DNA from: S5-A14a sp050908895
Lineage (GTDB): Bacteria; Bacillota; Clostridia; Peptostreptococcales; Anaerovoracaceae
Direction: 5' to 3'
Length of the DNA stretch: 64,000 nt
NCBI GenBank assembly: GCA_050908895.1
Contig: CP171222.1
Coordinates: 496,001 to 560,000, forward strand
The translations under genes were made by a program, and so were the position numbers. Numbering within the stretch: the stretch's first letter is position 1; each line of letters starts with the position of its first letter. The notes under the pieces were generated by a model. That model was not told where the DNA came from. It saw nothing but the letters and a program-made list of their open reading frames with translations, and did not search any database. This document shows positions 25,314 through 33,296 of this stretch, one piece after another.

Positions 25314-26390
25314 ATGAATAAGTTATTAAAGAAAAATTTAGTTGTAGTAATGGGAGGACTACTTGCAATAAGCATTGTAGTACCTGTATTTGCACAGGAG
25401 AGTGCACCTAAGATTGTTGAAATAAAAAAGGTAGTTGAAAAACAAGCGGATGTCTATGCCCCGGCAACAACCTTTAAGTTCGAAGTCAAGCCTTGGGAGG
25501 GTCCTGAACAGACAGCAGATTCAGCTACAGGGAAAAAGGAAATAAAAAAGGGACCTGAAGGTGGAGTAAGTATGGAGGATGCTGATATTGTATCCAGCCC
25601 TAAAGATGAAGACATTAATAAAGAGAAAATAGAATTAACAGATACTGCTAAACTTAAGATTAATGAAGATAAATTTACCGCTCCGGGAATATACAGATAT
25701 GTTGTTACTGAGAATAAAGGGAATTATAAGGGTATAAAATACGCTGAAACTAAAAAATATTTTGATGTATATGTCAACAGTGAGAATAAGCCTTACAGCT
25801 ACACTTTTGTAAAAAATGGTGAAGAAGGCAAGTCAGATGAAAAAGACACAGAGGCGTTTATAAATAAATATGACCCTAAGGGAGATGAAACAGAAGAAGA
25901 TAAGTGGATATCAAGTGTTAAAGTAAAGAAACAAGTCGATGGAACGATGGGAGATAAGAACAAATCATTTAACTTTAACATCAGCGTAAAAGGTCAATCA
26001 GGAGAAAAATTTTACGTTAAAAAGAGCACCGGAGAAAAAGTTGCAACAATTGATTCGGATGCTCAACATCCTACTACAGTACAGCTGAAGAACAACGAGG
26101 AAATAGAAATTACAGGGCTTTCCAGTGATGATAAGTTTACCGTTGAAGAAGAGGATTACTCAAAAGAAGGATATAAAACTAAGTACACGGTTGGAGACAA
26201 ACAGGAACCTGATGCTAAAGATAAGGCATCAACAAAAGATGGAGTGAACGTTACCGTTACTAATACCAAAGAGGTGAATACTCCAACAGGATTGATTATA
26301 GCATATGGACCATATATTGCAGTGCTTGGTTTTGCAATCGTTCTATTCGCAATATTTGCGGGAAGACGACGAGATGAACTAGCCGAATAG
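25314..26390 (+). CDS. major pilin, FctA/Spy0128-like, sortase-anchored
   Basis: A 358-residue secreted pilin. The signal peptide covers residues 1-27 (cleavage after VFA). A Spy0128/FctA-type pilin domain follows (about 33-190) with the E-box YRYVVTEN that supplies the isopeptide glutamate. A second pilin domain (about 198-320) begins VKVKKQVDG and contains the matching FTVEEED. The C-terminus is a sorting signal, NTPTGLI, hydrophobic stretch, then GRRRDELAE. Lys-Asn or Lys-Asp/Glu isopeptide bonds in such domains make the fibre stable. The frame is open four codons further upstream, but GGGAGGAAAA fixes the ATG at 25314. It shares the TPTGL motif with the adhesin, so both should be substrates of the sortase encoded next. 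Confidence 0.88.
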   Translation: MNKLLKKNLVVVMGGLLAISIVVPVFAQESAPKIVEIKKVVEKQADVYAPATTFKFEVKPWEGPEQTADSATGKKEIKKGPEGGVSMEDADIVSSPKDEDINKEKIELTDTAKLKINEDKFTAPGIYRYVVTENKGNYKGIKYAETKKYFDVYVNSENKPYSYTFVKNGEEGKSDEKDTEAFINKYDPKGDETEEDKWISSVKVKKQVDGTMGDKNKSFNFNISVKGQSGEKFYVKKSTGEKVATIDSDAQHPTTVQLKNNEEIEITGLSSDDKFTVEEEDYSKEGYKTKYTVGDKQEPDAKDKASTKDGVNVTVTNTKEVNTPTGLIIAYGPYIAVLGFAIVLFAIFAGRRRDELAE

Positions 26391-26406
26391 TAAGAGGAAT
26401 TAAATT

Positions 26407-27147
26407 GTGAATATAAAAACCTTTGAGACAGCAGGAACTATCGCTCGAAAAGGCGATAGAATTATAAGCAGAATGGCTTTATTGTTAGCAATTCTGCTCC
26501 TGCTTTACAGCTCATACACTATATGGGACAATTATATGATAGAAAAGCGTGCCTTTGCATCCAATGATCTTATGAGATATAAGCCGACGAGAGAAAAAGA
26601 AAGTTTTAGCGAGTTAAAGAAAATTAATCCGGATGTTATTGCGTGGCTTACAATCCCTAAAACCCATATAGATTACCCTGTGCTTCAAGGTAAAACTAAT
26701 CAGGAATATCTAAACAAAGGTCCCAAAGGTGATTTTTCTATATCAGGTTCTATATTTATAGATTCTCAAAATTCCAAAGAGATGACAGACCAATACTTGC
26801 TTTTATTCGGACATCATTTGCATAATGGAGCAATGTTTGGAGATGTGGTAAAGTTTGTGAATAAAAAGTATTTTGATAACCGAAAAACAGGGACACTGAT
26901 GACGGAAAGAAAAAAATATAAAATTAAATTCTTTGCGGTTTTAAGAACTACTGCATCCAACGAATTAATTTATAATACATCAAATCAATCTCAGGAGAAG
27001 TTAGCTCAATTAATTAGTTATATTAATGAAAATGCTGTTCAGAAAAGAGACATAAAGATATCAGATAAGGATAAAATAGTGGCCCTTTCTACATGTACTG
27101 AAGCCACAACAAATGGTAGGATAGTTTTGTTTGGTAGATTGATTTAA
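26407..27147 (+). CDS. class B sortase (pilus-type transpeptidase)
   Basis: A 246-residue membrane-anchored sortase. One membrane segment near the N-terminus (about 23-40) is followed by the class B catalytic domain. The active site is complete: His136 in FGHHLHNG, Cys230 in LSTC and Arg238 in NGRIVLFG. Class B pilin sortases polymerise FctA-type pilins in streptococci, and the position directly after the pilin gene fits that role. Expected substrates are the (D/N)TPTG motifs of the two operon surface proteins. It starts at GTG, with AAGAGGAA upstream, 16 bases after the pilin stop. The operon ends at the terminator at 27165-27189. Confidence 0.92.
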   Translation: MNIKTFETAGTIARKGDRIISRMALLLAILLLLYSSYTIWDNYMIEKRAFASNDLMRYKPTREKESFSELKKINPDVIAWLTIPKTHIDYPVLQGKTNQEYLNKGPKGDFSISGSIFIDSQNSKEMTDQYLLLFGHHLHNGAMFGDVVKFVNKKYFDNRKTGTLMTERKKYKIKFFAVLRTTASNELIYNTSNQSQEKLAQLISYINENAVQKRDIKISDKDKIVALSTCTEATTNGRIVLFGRLI

Positions 27148-27164
27148 AAAAAGTATATAAGTAT

Positions 27165-27189
27165 AAAAAGGCAGATTTACTGCCTTTTT
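27165..27189. terminator. terminator at the end of the pilus operon
   Basis: A perfect ten-base stem AAAAAGGCAG / CTGCCTTTTT around a five-base loop. It is symmetrical, so it can also serve the convergent SARP gene, whose stop codon touches it. Confidence 0.85.
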
Positions 27190-28349
27190 CATTTTGCCAT
27201 ACTAAATGTAAATTCTTTAATAGAAGAGTCTATATATATTAACAAATCTTTTGAGAAATCATCCATTTTACTCTCACCATAAATAGTAACAGATAGGCAT
27301 ATTTTGCTTCTGGATATATTCTTAATAAGCGAATAGAAAGAGCGAGCAAGCCTTATGTCCTGAATCATAGCCCAATCAAATTCTTTTGGTAGACAGCAGC
27401 TATATGATTTTAAAGATGAAGGAATGATGTAGCAAAGTGTTTGCAAGTCCTCTTCAGTTAAATATTGCCGCAAGTCTATATGAAATTTTTCAACTAATTT
27501 CTCAATAATGATAGAAAGACCGAAATATTTTATATTGGGACATGAGCTGATTTCTACAGAGTAATTTTGACTGTCAGATGGTTTAGAATCGGAAATTTGT
27601 TTTTCTGTTTCCATCCCTTTAATTTCTTTGTATTTTTCAACTAATTCGGATGATGGTGAGATGCCCAGATTTACAGCGAGCTTATTACGAAATTCAGAAT
27701 AATAAATTAAAGCAGCGCTTTTTTGTCCTAGGGAGGAATAGATATCTAAGTATTCCCATGCTATTTTTTCATCAAATGGTTCTGATTGGCTTAATTCATC
27801 AAGAAGAAGTTTACATTTTTCAAAGTGCTTTGAATCCTTGTATCGCTGAAATAATTCGAAATAAAGGGAAGTTTTTCTGTCTTCCAGACGGCGCCTTAAC
27901 CTTATAATAAACTCGTTATATTCGTCACAATTTTTAAAGAAAAAACCTTCCATGAATTCCCCATTAAAATGTTTTCTTAGGGATTCAAGATAGTCTGTTG
28001 GATGCTCCCTATAGCTGGAGTCTCTAAGGATGTTTATTACATCACAGCTGAAATCATATTTACCGTTAATCTCATATCCATTAGAGACGGAATTAATTAG
28101 TTCGTTTTTCTTTTCATCCTGAGGAAGAAGCTTTCTTATTAACCAAAGGTTATATCGGAGATTATATTTTCCTGCATCTTCTGTACTCTCAGGCCATAGA
28201 TAAGAAATCAGCTTTTCCTTAGAAACATATCCACTGTTATTAACAAGAAGTAGACTCAGTAGTGCAAGGGTTTTTCCACCAAATTTGGATGTTATATCAT
28301 CTCCGTCAAGAACAATTTTGGTTATGCCGAGATACTTTATTTCTACCAT
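27189..28349 (-). CDS. SARP/BTAD-type transcriptional regulator
   Basis: A 386-residue regulator. An OmpR-like winged helix (about 1-95; LALLSLLLVNNSGYVSKEKL then RYNLWLIRKLL) is followed by a bacterial transcriptional activator domain (about 100-245) built of TPR-like helices, ending in the family pattern YYSEFRNKLAVNLGISPS. The last 120 residues have no domain I recognise; no ATPase (STAND/AAA) module is present, unlike the large multi-domain SARPs. Its ATG (after GAGGTGAATTC) overlaps the end of the amidohydrolase gene upstream by seven bases, so the two are translationally coupled. It probably senses or regulates the neighbouring amidohydrolase/antiporter genes; the adjacent pilus operon is a second candidate target. 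Confidence 0.82.
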   Translation of the reverse strand: MVEIKYLGITKIVLDGDDITSKFGGKTLALLSLLLVNNSGYVSKEKLISYLWPESTEDAGKYNLRYNLWLIRKLLPQDEKKNELINSVSNGYEINGKYDFSCDVINILRDSSYREHPTDYLESLRKHFNGEFMEGFFFKNCDEYNEFIIRLRRRLEDRKTSLYFELFQRYKDSKHFEKCKLLLDELSQSEPFDEKIAWEYLDIYSSLGQKSAALIYYSEFRNKLAVNLGISPSSELVEKYKEIKGMETEKQISDSKPSDSQNYSVEISSCPNIKYFGLSIIIEKLVEKFHIDLRQYLTEEDLQTLCYIIPSSLKSYSCCLPKEFDWAMIQDIRLARSFYSLIKNISRSKICLSVTIYGESKMDDFSKDLLIYIDSSIKEFTFSMAK

Positions 28350-29899
28350 GAATTCACCTCTTGAAGCGGAGCTCTATTAAAGAGCATTTCTCCCGATTTA
28401 ATCGTTATATCCACTTTTATATCTTTGAGTATATCGGAAGGCGTTGATAAAACATCTCGGTCAAGTATAATTAAGTCAGCCAACATGCCCTCTCTTATAT
28501 TTCCTCGTATTTTTTCTTCAAATATAGCATAAGCACCGTTACTAGTATACATCCTAATAGCCTCAAATATATTTCCTTGACTGGATCCTACGGGATGATT
28601 TACGACGGCGTGTATTCCAAGGAAAGGGTTCATTTCACATACATCGCTGTCAGAGCCTGCACAGATTTTAACTCCGGCATCTAATATATCTCTAAATCTG
28701 TTAGTTCTAATATATTTATCGCCTAGACGGTCTTCATACATTTTCCCTTTGCCACCCCAATAAAGTTCGTAAGTCGGGTTCATTGAGAAAATTATACCCA
28801 TATCAGATGCTTTTTGAATTTGTTCTTTTGTAGCCAGTTCCACGTGCTCCAGCCTATGTCTAAGCCCACGTATACCGGATTTATAAATAGCATATTCATG
28901 AGCATTTAACACTAGTTCTATGGCTCTGTCTCCAATAGTGTATAAGGATAACTGCAAGTTTCTTTCGTAGCATTTTAAAACAAATTCATTTATTTCATCC
29001 TGAGAAAATAAAAGTCTGCCCATATGTCCGGGCATATCATTATATTCAAAGGATAATGCTGCTGTCCGCGCTCCCATTGTTCCATCAATATATAGGCTAC
29101 CTCCTACACGAGAGAGACCCATTTCTTGAATTTGATCTAAGTCGTGGGTTTGATAAAAAAGGAATACATCTATAGGGAATGTATCATAGTTTTCGTATAC
29201 AAAGTTAGCATCTTTGTCACTATACATGTATCCGCCTTCCATTGCATTAATTGTGGTGATGCCATTTGATAAAATATTCGGTATTAATTTTGTTACATTT
29301 TGCATTCTGCGGCGGTCTTCATATTTGTTTAGGATATTAGTCCTTAGAGCGGCATTTGCACTTCCCTTGAAGATTCCGGTTGCGACACCATCTGAATCGG
29401 ATTCTATGCCATGAAGACGGTAGGGTATTTTATAAAATAATAATCCATAAGTGTTGAGCATGCTTACTTGGTAATCAATATTGCTAATCCAAAGAACCTT
29501 ATCCCCGGAAATTTGGTCAAGAGTTTTTCTATCAGGATATTTGCCCTCTTTAAGAAAACCTTCGTCAAGTCTAAAACAAAATATTTCTTTATCCAAGTTT
29601 TGGCTTGCATAGGCTTTGATCATATTGCCAATATCACGGTAGTTTGAGACATTAGATAGGTTAACAAAGTCCGAATTCATAGCAGTTTGAAGTAGATGAA
29701 AGTGACTGTCAATAAATCCCGGCAAAACAGATCTTCCATTTGCATTAATCATTAAAGTTTTCTCGCCTTTAAGAGTGGAATATTCATCACCATTTCCTGT
29801 AGCGATAATTATTTCCCCGCTGATAGCAACCCAATCCCATAAGGTTTCTTTTACTACGTCCAGACACCTTCCGTTGTAGATTATCTTTTCTGCTTTCAT
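28343..29899 (-). CDS. YtcJ-type metal-dependent amidohydrolase (family 3)
   Basis: A 518-residue TIM-barrel amidohydrolase of the YtcJ group. The first metal motif is IDSHFHLL. Later conserved blocks are TIGDRAIELVLNA (the GDRA histidine region has Thr-Ile in place of the usual His-A-I), RHRLEHVEL and CAGSDSDV, all characteristic of amidohydrolase 3. A flanking beta-sandwich is split between the N- and C-termini. Substrates of this group are poorly known amides or cyclic ureas, including N-substituted formamides in NfdA. TGAGGAAATTATT precedes the ATG. It shares its 3' end with the SARP regulator and is separated from the paralogue upstream by a long inverted repeat. Confidence 0.87.
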   Translation of the reverse strand: MKAEKIIYNGRCLDVVKETLWDWVAISGEIIIATGNGDEYSTLKGEKTLMINANGRSVLPGFIDSHFHLLQTAMNSDFVNLSNVSNYRDIGNMIKAYASQNLDKEIFCFRLDEGFLKEGKYPDRKTLDQISGDKVLWISNIDYQVSMLNTYGLLFYKIPYRLHGIESDSDGVATGIFKGSANAALRTNILNKYEDRRRMQNVTKLIPNILSNGITTINAMEGGYMYSDKDANFVYENYDTFPIDVFLFYQTHDLDQIQEMGLSRVGGSLYIDGTMGARTAALSFEYNDMPGHMGRLLFSQDEINEFVLKCYERNLQLSLYTIGDRAIELVLNAHEYAIYKSGIRGLRHRLEHVELATKEQIQKASDMGIIFSMNPTYELYWGGKGKMYEDRLGDKYIRTNRFRDILDAGVKICAGSDSDVCEMNPFLGIHAVVNHPVGSSQGNIFEAIRMYTSNGAYAIFEEKIRGNIREGMLADLIILDRDVLSTPSDILKDIKVDITIKSGEMLFNRAPLQEVNSW

Positions 29900-29934
29900 A
29901 ATAATTTCCTCATATGTTGACAGTTATATTATAA

Positions 29935-30006
29935 AAGGGGATGGTTTTGACCATTTTAAAGTAGTAAAAGTGTAAATTACCATAAGGTCAAACTGCTCAT
30001 CCCCTT
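29935..30006 (-). terminator. long imperfect inverted repeat between the two amidohydrolase genes
   Basis: Arms AAGGGGATG (29935-29943) and CATCCCCTT (29998-30006), plus inner TTTGACC/GGTCAAA arms, enclose about 33 bases. Read on the minus strand it follows the upstream amidohydrolase stop and ends in CCCCTTTTATAATA, so it can act as a terminator or attenuator controlling how much transcription reaches the second amidohydrolase and the regulator. Confidence 0.5.
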
Positions 30007-30016
30007 ACGCTAATTC

Positions 30017-31633
30017 CTATTGTATCATATATACGCAGGAACCGGCTAAATAAGTTTGTTCAATTTTTATATTTTTAATTTCATTTTCATCAACGGAAAA
30101 TATATCTCTGTTCAAAACAACTAAGTCAGCAAACTTGCCCTCTTCCAATGTACCGAGATAATCTTCCTGACCTGTAGCATAGTGGACGTTTTTTGTAAAC
30201 ATGGATAGTGCATTAAAAACATCGAGCTTTTCTTCCGGGAAGAATCCCCCTAGAGGATTACCATCGAGGTCTTGTCTTGTTACAGCTGCATAAATACCTA
30301 TAATCGGATCATAGGTCTCAACAGGGCAGTCAGATCCTCCGGTTAAAATTAATCCTTGTTCTACCATTGTTCTCATAGGATAGCTATTTTGCGCTCGCTC
30401 AGGACCTAACAGATGTTCTAACCAGTGGAGGTCGGTGCATATAAATGTGGGTTGCATATCGATTACTACCGGGAGTTTTTTCATACGCTCAATTGAAGGT
30501 GGGTCAGCTATTTCTGCGTGAATAATTCTAAATGGCAATCGATTTGATGCAAGATTTTCCGGAGCCAGACCTTCGTATCTGCGTATTGCTTCCTCAATGG
30601 CATCTAGGGTTACATCAAGTGCTCTATCGCCAATGGCATGTATTGCCGGTTGATAACCTTTTCCATAGGCATCTGATATTAAATCTATGAGTTCATCTTC
30701 AGTAGAAATTAATAACCCTTTTGCATTTGGATTGTTGGCATAAGGCTCCCTGAGAGCAGCTGATTCAGACCCTAAAGATCCGTCAGTAAACACTTTGAAA
30801 GCACCATATTGAGTAAGTCTGTATGGGTTTTTCAAGTCATCTTCTGAAATTTCTTCTTGCTCAAAATAGTCATCAACGCAGACGGTAACTCTTAGGGGTA
30901 ATTTATTCTGTTTTTCAAAATTTCTGTAAACGTTGATATCTTCGTTATATTGCCATATTTTTGCTGCATAGGTATGGATTGTGGTTATACCTTTTGAAGT
31001 CATGTCGGAAAGTGCAGATTGGAAGATTTCATCTCTTGTTTTTTCGTTCTCAAGAGGGTTTGGGAGTATATCATCGAAAATCTTCGTTGTCTGCTCTCTC
31101 AAAATACCGGTGGGATATCCGTCTTCATCGAGCTCAATCTTGCCGCCGAGCTCACTAGTTGCATATCTGCCAATACCGGCAAGTTTGAGACCTTGGCTGT
31201 TGGCAACTACACAGTGAAGACAAGTTCTTTTTAGGATTATCGGGTGAGAATCGCTGATGCTGTCCATTTCCTCAAGGGTAGGGAATCTGTTGTCTGACCA
31301 CTTTGTCTGGTCAAAGTTGACACCTTTTATCCACTGGCCTTTTTCTGTAGACTCCGCTTTTTCTTTCATCTTTGCAATCATTTCACTTATTGATTTTACT
31401 CGGGATAAATCTACATATGTCAAGTTTTGACAATGAGCATAAAGGTGCAGATGTGAGTCAGCCATTCCTGGAATCATAGTTTTACCTTGCAAATCGATAA
31501 CTTCTTCTGCAGGAATATTTTGTTCATTACCCACGTATTTTATAATCCCGTCTTTTACACCTAGAGATGAGTAAATATCATCAGGTGAGACCATTGTGTG
31601 AATTTTACCGTTGATAAATAGTTTATCAAGCAT
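30017..31633 (-). CDS. YtcJ-type metal-dependent amidohydrolase (family 3), paralogue
   Basis: A 538-residue paralogue of the gene at 28343-29899. It keeps ADSHLHLYAH (first metal-binding HxH), AIHAIGDRALDVTLDAIEEA, RIIHAEIADPP and LTGGSDCPVETYDP, and so looks more canonical than its neighbour, whose GDRA block lacks one histidine. It is cytoplasmic. AAGGAGGTAGAAA precedes the ATG, which overlaps the NhaC stop by eight bases, showing co-translation with the antiporter-like transporter. The pairing suggests import of a small amide or cyclic compound followed by hydrolysis. Exact substrate unknown. Confidence 0.9.
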   Translation of the reverse strand: MLDKLFINGKIHTMVSPDDIYSSLGVKDGIIKYVGNEQNIPAEEVIDLQGKTMIPGMADSHLHLYAHCQNLTYVDLSRVKSISEMIAKMKEKAESTEKGQWIKGVNFDQTKWSDNRFPTLEEMDSISDSHPIILKRTCLHCVVANSQGLKLAGIGRYATSELGGKIELDEDGYPTGILREQTTKIFDDILPNPLENEKTRDEIFQSALSDMTSKGITTIHTYAAKIWQYNEDINVYRNFEKQNKLPLRVTVCVDDYFEQEEISEDDLKNPYRLTQYGAFKVFTDGSLGSESAALREPYANNPNAKGLLISTEDELIDLISDAYGKGYQPAIHAIGDRALDVTLDAIEEAIRRYEGLAPENLASNRLPFRIIHAEIADPPSIERMKKLPVVIDMQPTFICTDLHWLEHLLGPERAQNSYPMRTMVEQGLILTGGSDCPVETYDPIIGIYAAVTRQDLDGNPLGGFFPEEKLDVFNALSMFTKNVHYATGQEDYLGTLEEGKFADLVVLNRDIFSVDENEIKNIKIEQTYLAGSCVYMIQ

Positions 31634-33059
31634 TTTCTACCTCCTTATCAACATCGTCTTCCTTCCATACGAAGATACCCGTAATAGCATAGAATGCAGC
31701 AACTATTGGAACGAGCCATAGCATGATGCAATATGGTGCATAGTCAAGGGTTTTAACTCCTAATACTCCTGAGAAATATACGGCTCCAAGGGACCAAGGT
31801 AGCAAGGGATCAAGGCAAATACCTGAGTGTTCACAAGTACGAGAAGCTACAGTTTTCTTGATTTTTAGCTTTTCATATCCTTCAATGAACATTCTGCCCG
31901 GTATAAGGATTGAAACATAAGGACTTGCCGAAAGCATAATTGTCATGAACCCGGTTACCATCTGAGTTAAGATTAAGTTTCTAGCACTTTTTGTAATTGC
32001 CTTCATGCTGAATAGTAATGTGTTGAGAACACCTGTCTTTTCTAAGATACCACCATATGATAATCCCAGATATCCTATGGAAACGGTCCACATCATAGAC
32101 TGAAGACCACCTCTGTTTAGAAGTAGATTTACATCTTTACTTGCCGTTTCAATTTTAAATCCATAATTCATATAGCGCATCATGTCTATAATATCATATC
32201 CTTGAAGCACTATTGCGATAATCATTGCAATCATAGCAGAAGTAACAATAGTAGCAAGAGCATTTACTTTCTTTAAAGCAAACATTAAAACAATCAGCAT
32301 AGGAATAAGGCTTATTATTGCATGAGCGGCATCCAAATTAAAGTTGGTAGAAAGAATCCTAAGTGTTTCGCTGACTTTTGCATTGTTTATTTCAACAGCA
32401 GAAAATTTAGTTTGAATAACTCCAAAAAAAACTATTGTAACGATATAAGCAGGTATAGTGGCTGTAGCCACACTCTTAATGTGATCAAAAATATTAACCT
32501 CACATGTACCTGATGAAAGATTAACAGTATCGGATATTGGAGACATTTTATCGCCGAAAATGGCACCACAAATAATTGCACCGGCAGTCATTGCAGGCGG
32601 TATATTCAATCCACCACCAATTCCCATAAGGGCTACACCAAAGGTTGCAGCAGTTCCCCAAGATGTTCCGGTGCATAATGTAGTAATGGCACACACTAAA
32701 GTTGCCGCGATTAAAAATATGGATGGTGAAATAATTTTCAATCCATAAAAAATCAGCGTAGGTATGGTGCCCGCGGCAATCCATGCAGGAATCATAACAC
32801 CGATGAACATTAGTATCATCATTGATACCGTAGCTATTTTGCATCCGTGAATAATACCTTCTTCTACAAGTTTAAAATTGGTTTTAGTAAAAACTTTAAG
32901 TATAATTACTGCAAATACGGAGGCAAATATTAATGTCATGTGTACATCCGGCTCGCCTACTGTAATTAGCTGTAGGGCAAAACAGACTACTAAAAAAAGT
33001 ACTATTAGTAGGCTTACGCCCAAAGAAGGATTTTTAATCTTTTCATTTGTTTCATTCAT
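31626..33059 (-). CDS. NhaC-family Na+/H+ antiporter or Na+-coupled transporter
   Basis: A 477-residue protein with about 11-12 membrane segments of the NhaC/ion transporter superfamily. Recognisable sequences are the CTGTSWGTAATFG and GAIFGDKMSPISDTVNLSSG blocks and the late EHSGICLDPLLPWSLG segment. Members exchange Na+ for H+ or, like MleN, couple Na+ movement to organic-acid exchange. Because it is the first gene of an operon with an amidohydrolase (eight-base overlap), I favour a substrate- or product-transport role. AAAAAGGAGAAAG lies before the ATG. It is divergent from the MocR regulator across a region with a 15-bp direct repeat. Confidence 0.9.
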   Translation of the reverse strand: MNETNEKIKNPSLGVSLLIVLFLVVCFALQLITVGEPDVHMTLIFASVFAVIILKVFTKTNFKLVEEGIIHGCKIATVSMMILMFIGVMIPAWIAAGTIPTLIFYGLKIISPSIFLIAATLVCAITTLCTGTSWGTAATFGVALMGIGGGLNIPPAMTAGAIICGAIFGDKMSPISDTVNLSSGTCEVNIFDHIKSVATATIPAYIVTIVFFGVIQTKFSAVEINNAKVSETLRILSTNFNLDAAHAIISLIPMLIVLMFALKKVNALATIVTSAMIAMIIAIVLQGYDIIDMMRYMNYGFKIETASKDVNLLLNRGGLQSMMWTVSIGYLGLSYGGILEKTGVLNTLLFSMKAITKSARNLILTQMVTGFMTIMLSASPYVSILIPGRMFIEGYEKLKIKKTVASRTCEHSGICLDPLLPWSLGAVYFSGVLGVKTLDYAPYCIMLWLVPIVAAFYAITGIFVWKEDDVDKEVENA

Positions 33060-33172
33060 GATAACTTTCTCCTTTTTTTAAAAAAATTATATATAAATAT
33101 GTTTGATAGAGTTTCCTAGAATATGTTTGTTAAAAAAATAATTTTGTTGCAGTTTAAACTTAAAATAAACAC

Positions 33173-33218
33173 ATGATAAACTTTTAACCTGAATTAATAT
33201 TGAATGATAAACTTTTAA
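33173..33218 (+). promoter_or_regulatory. perfect 15-bp direct repeat, candidate MocR operator
   Basis: ATGATAAACTTTTAA occurs at 33173-33187 and identically at 33204-33218, a 31-base period (three helical turns). It lies between the divergent nhaC and mocR genes. MocR proteins such as GabR and PdxR bind paired direct repeats in exactly this setting, so this is the likely operator for both directions. Confidence 0.7.
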
Positions 33219-33228
33219 TAATCTGTGG

Positions 33229-33234
33229 TATACT
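33229..33234 (+). promoter_or_regulatory. -10 element of the mocR/nitroreductase operon
   Basis: TATACT lies 11 bases after the second direct repeat and about 63 bases before the GTG start. There is no good -35 at 17 bases, and that position falls inside the second direct repeat, which is the layout of an activator- or autoregulator-controlled promoter. Confidence 0.4.
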
Positions 33235-33296
33235 ATAGTCAGAAAAATATCATAATTGTAAGCAGTTATCTAATAAAAATTTTAAAGGGGGAAATT

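Noticed and set aside
30961..31234. Three stacked plus-strand open frames inside the minus-strand amidohydrolase
   Set aside because: They overlap one another and a gene with clear conserved motifs, and none has a ribosome site or recognisable sequence. They are antisense shadows.
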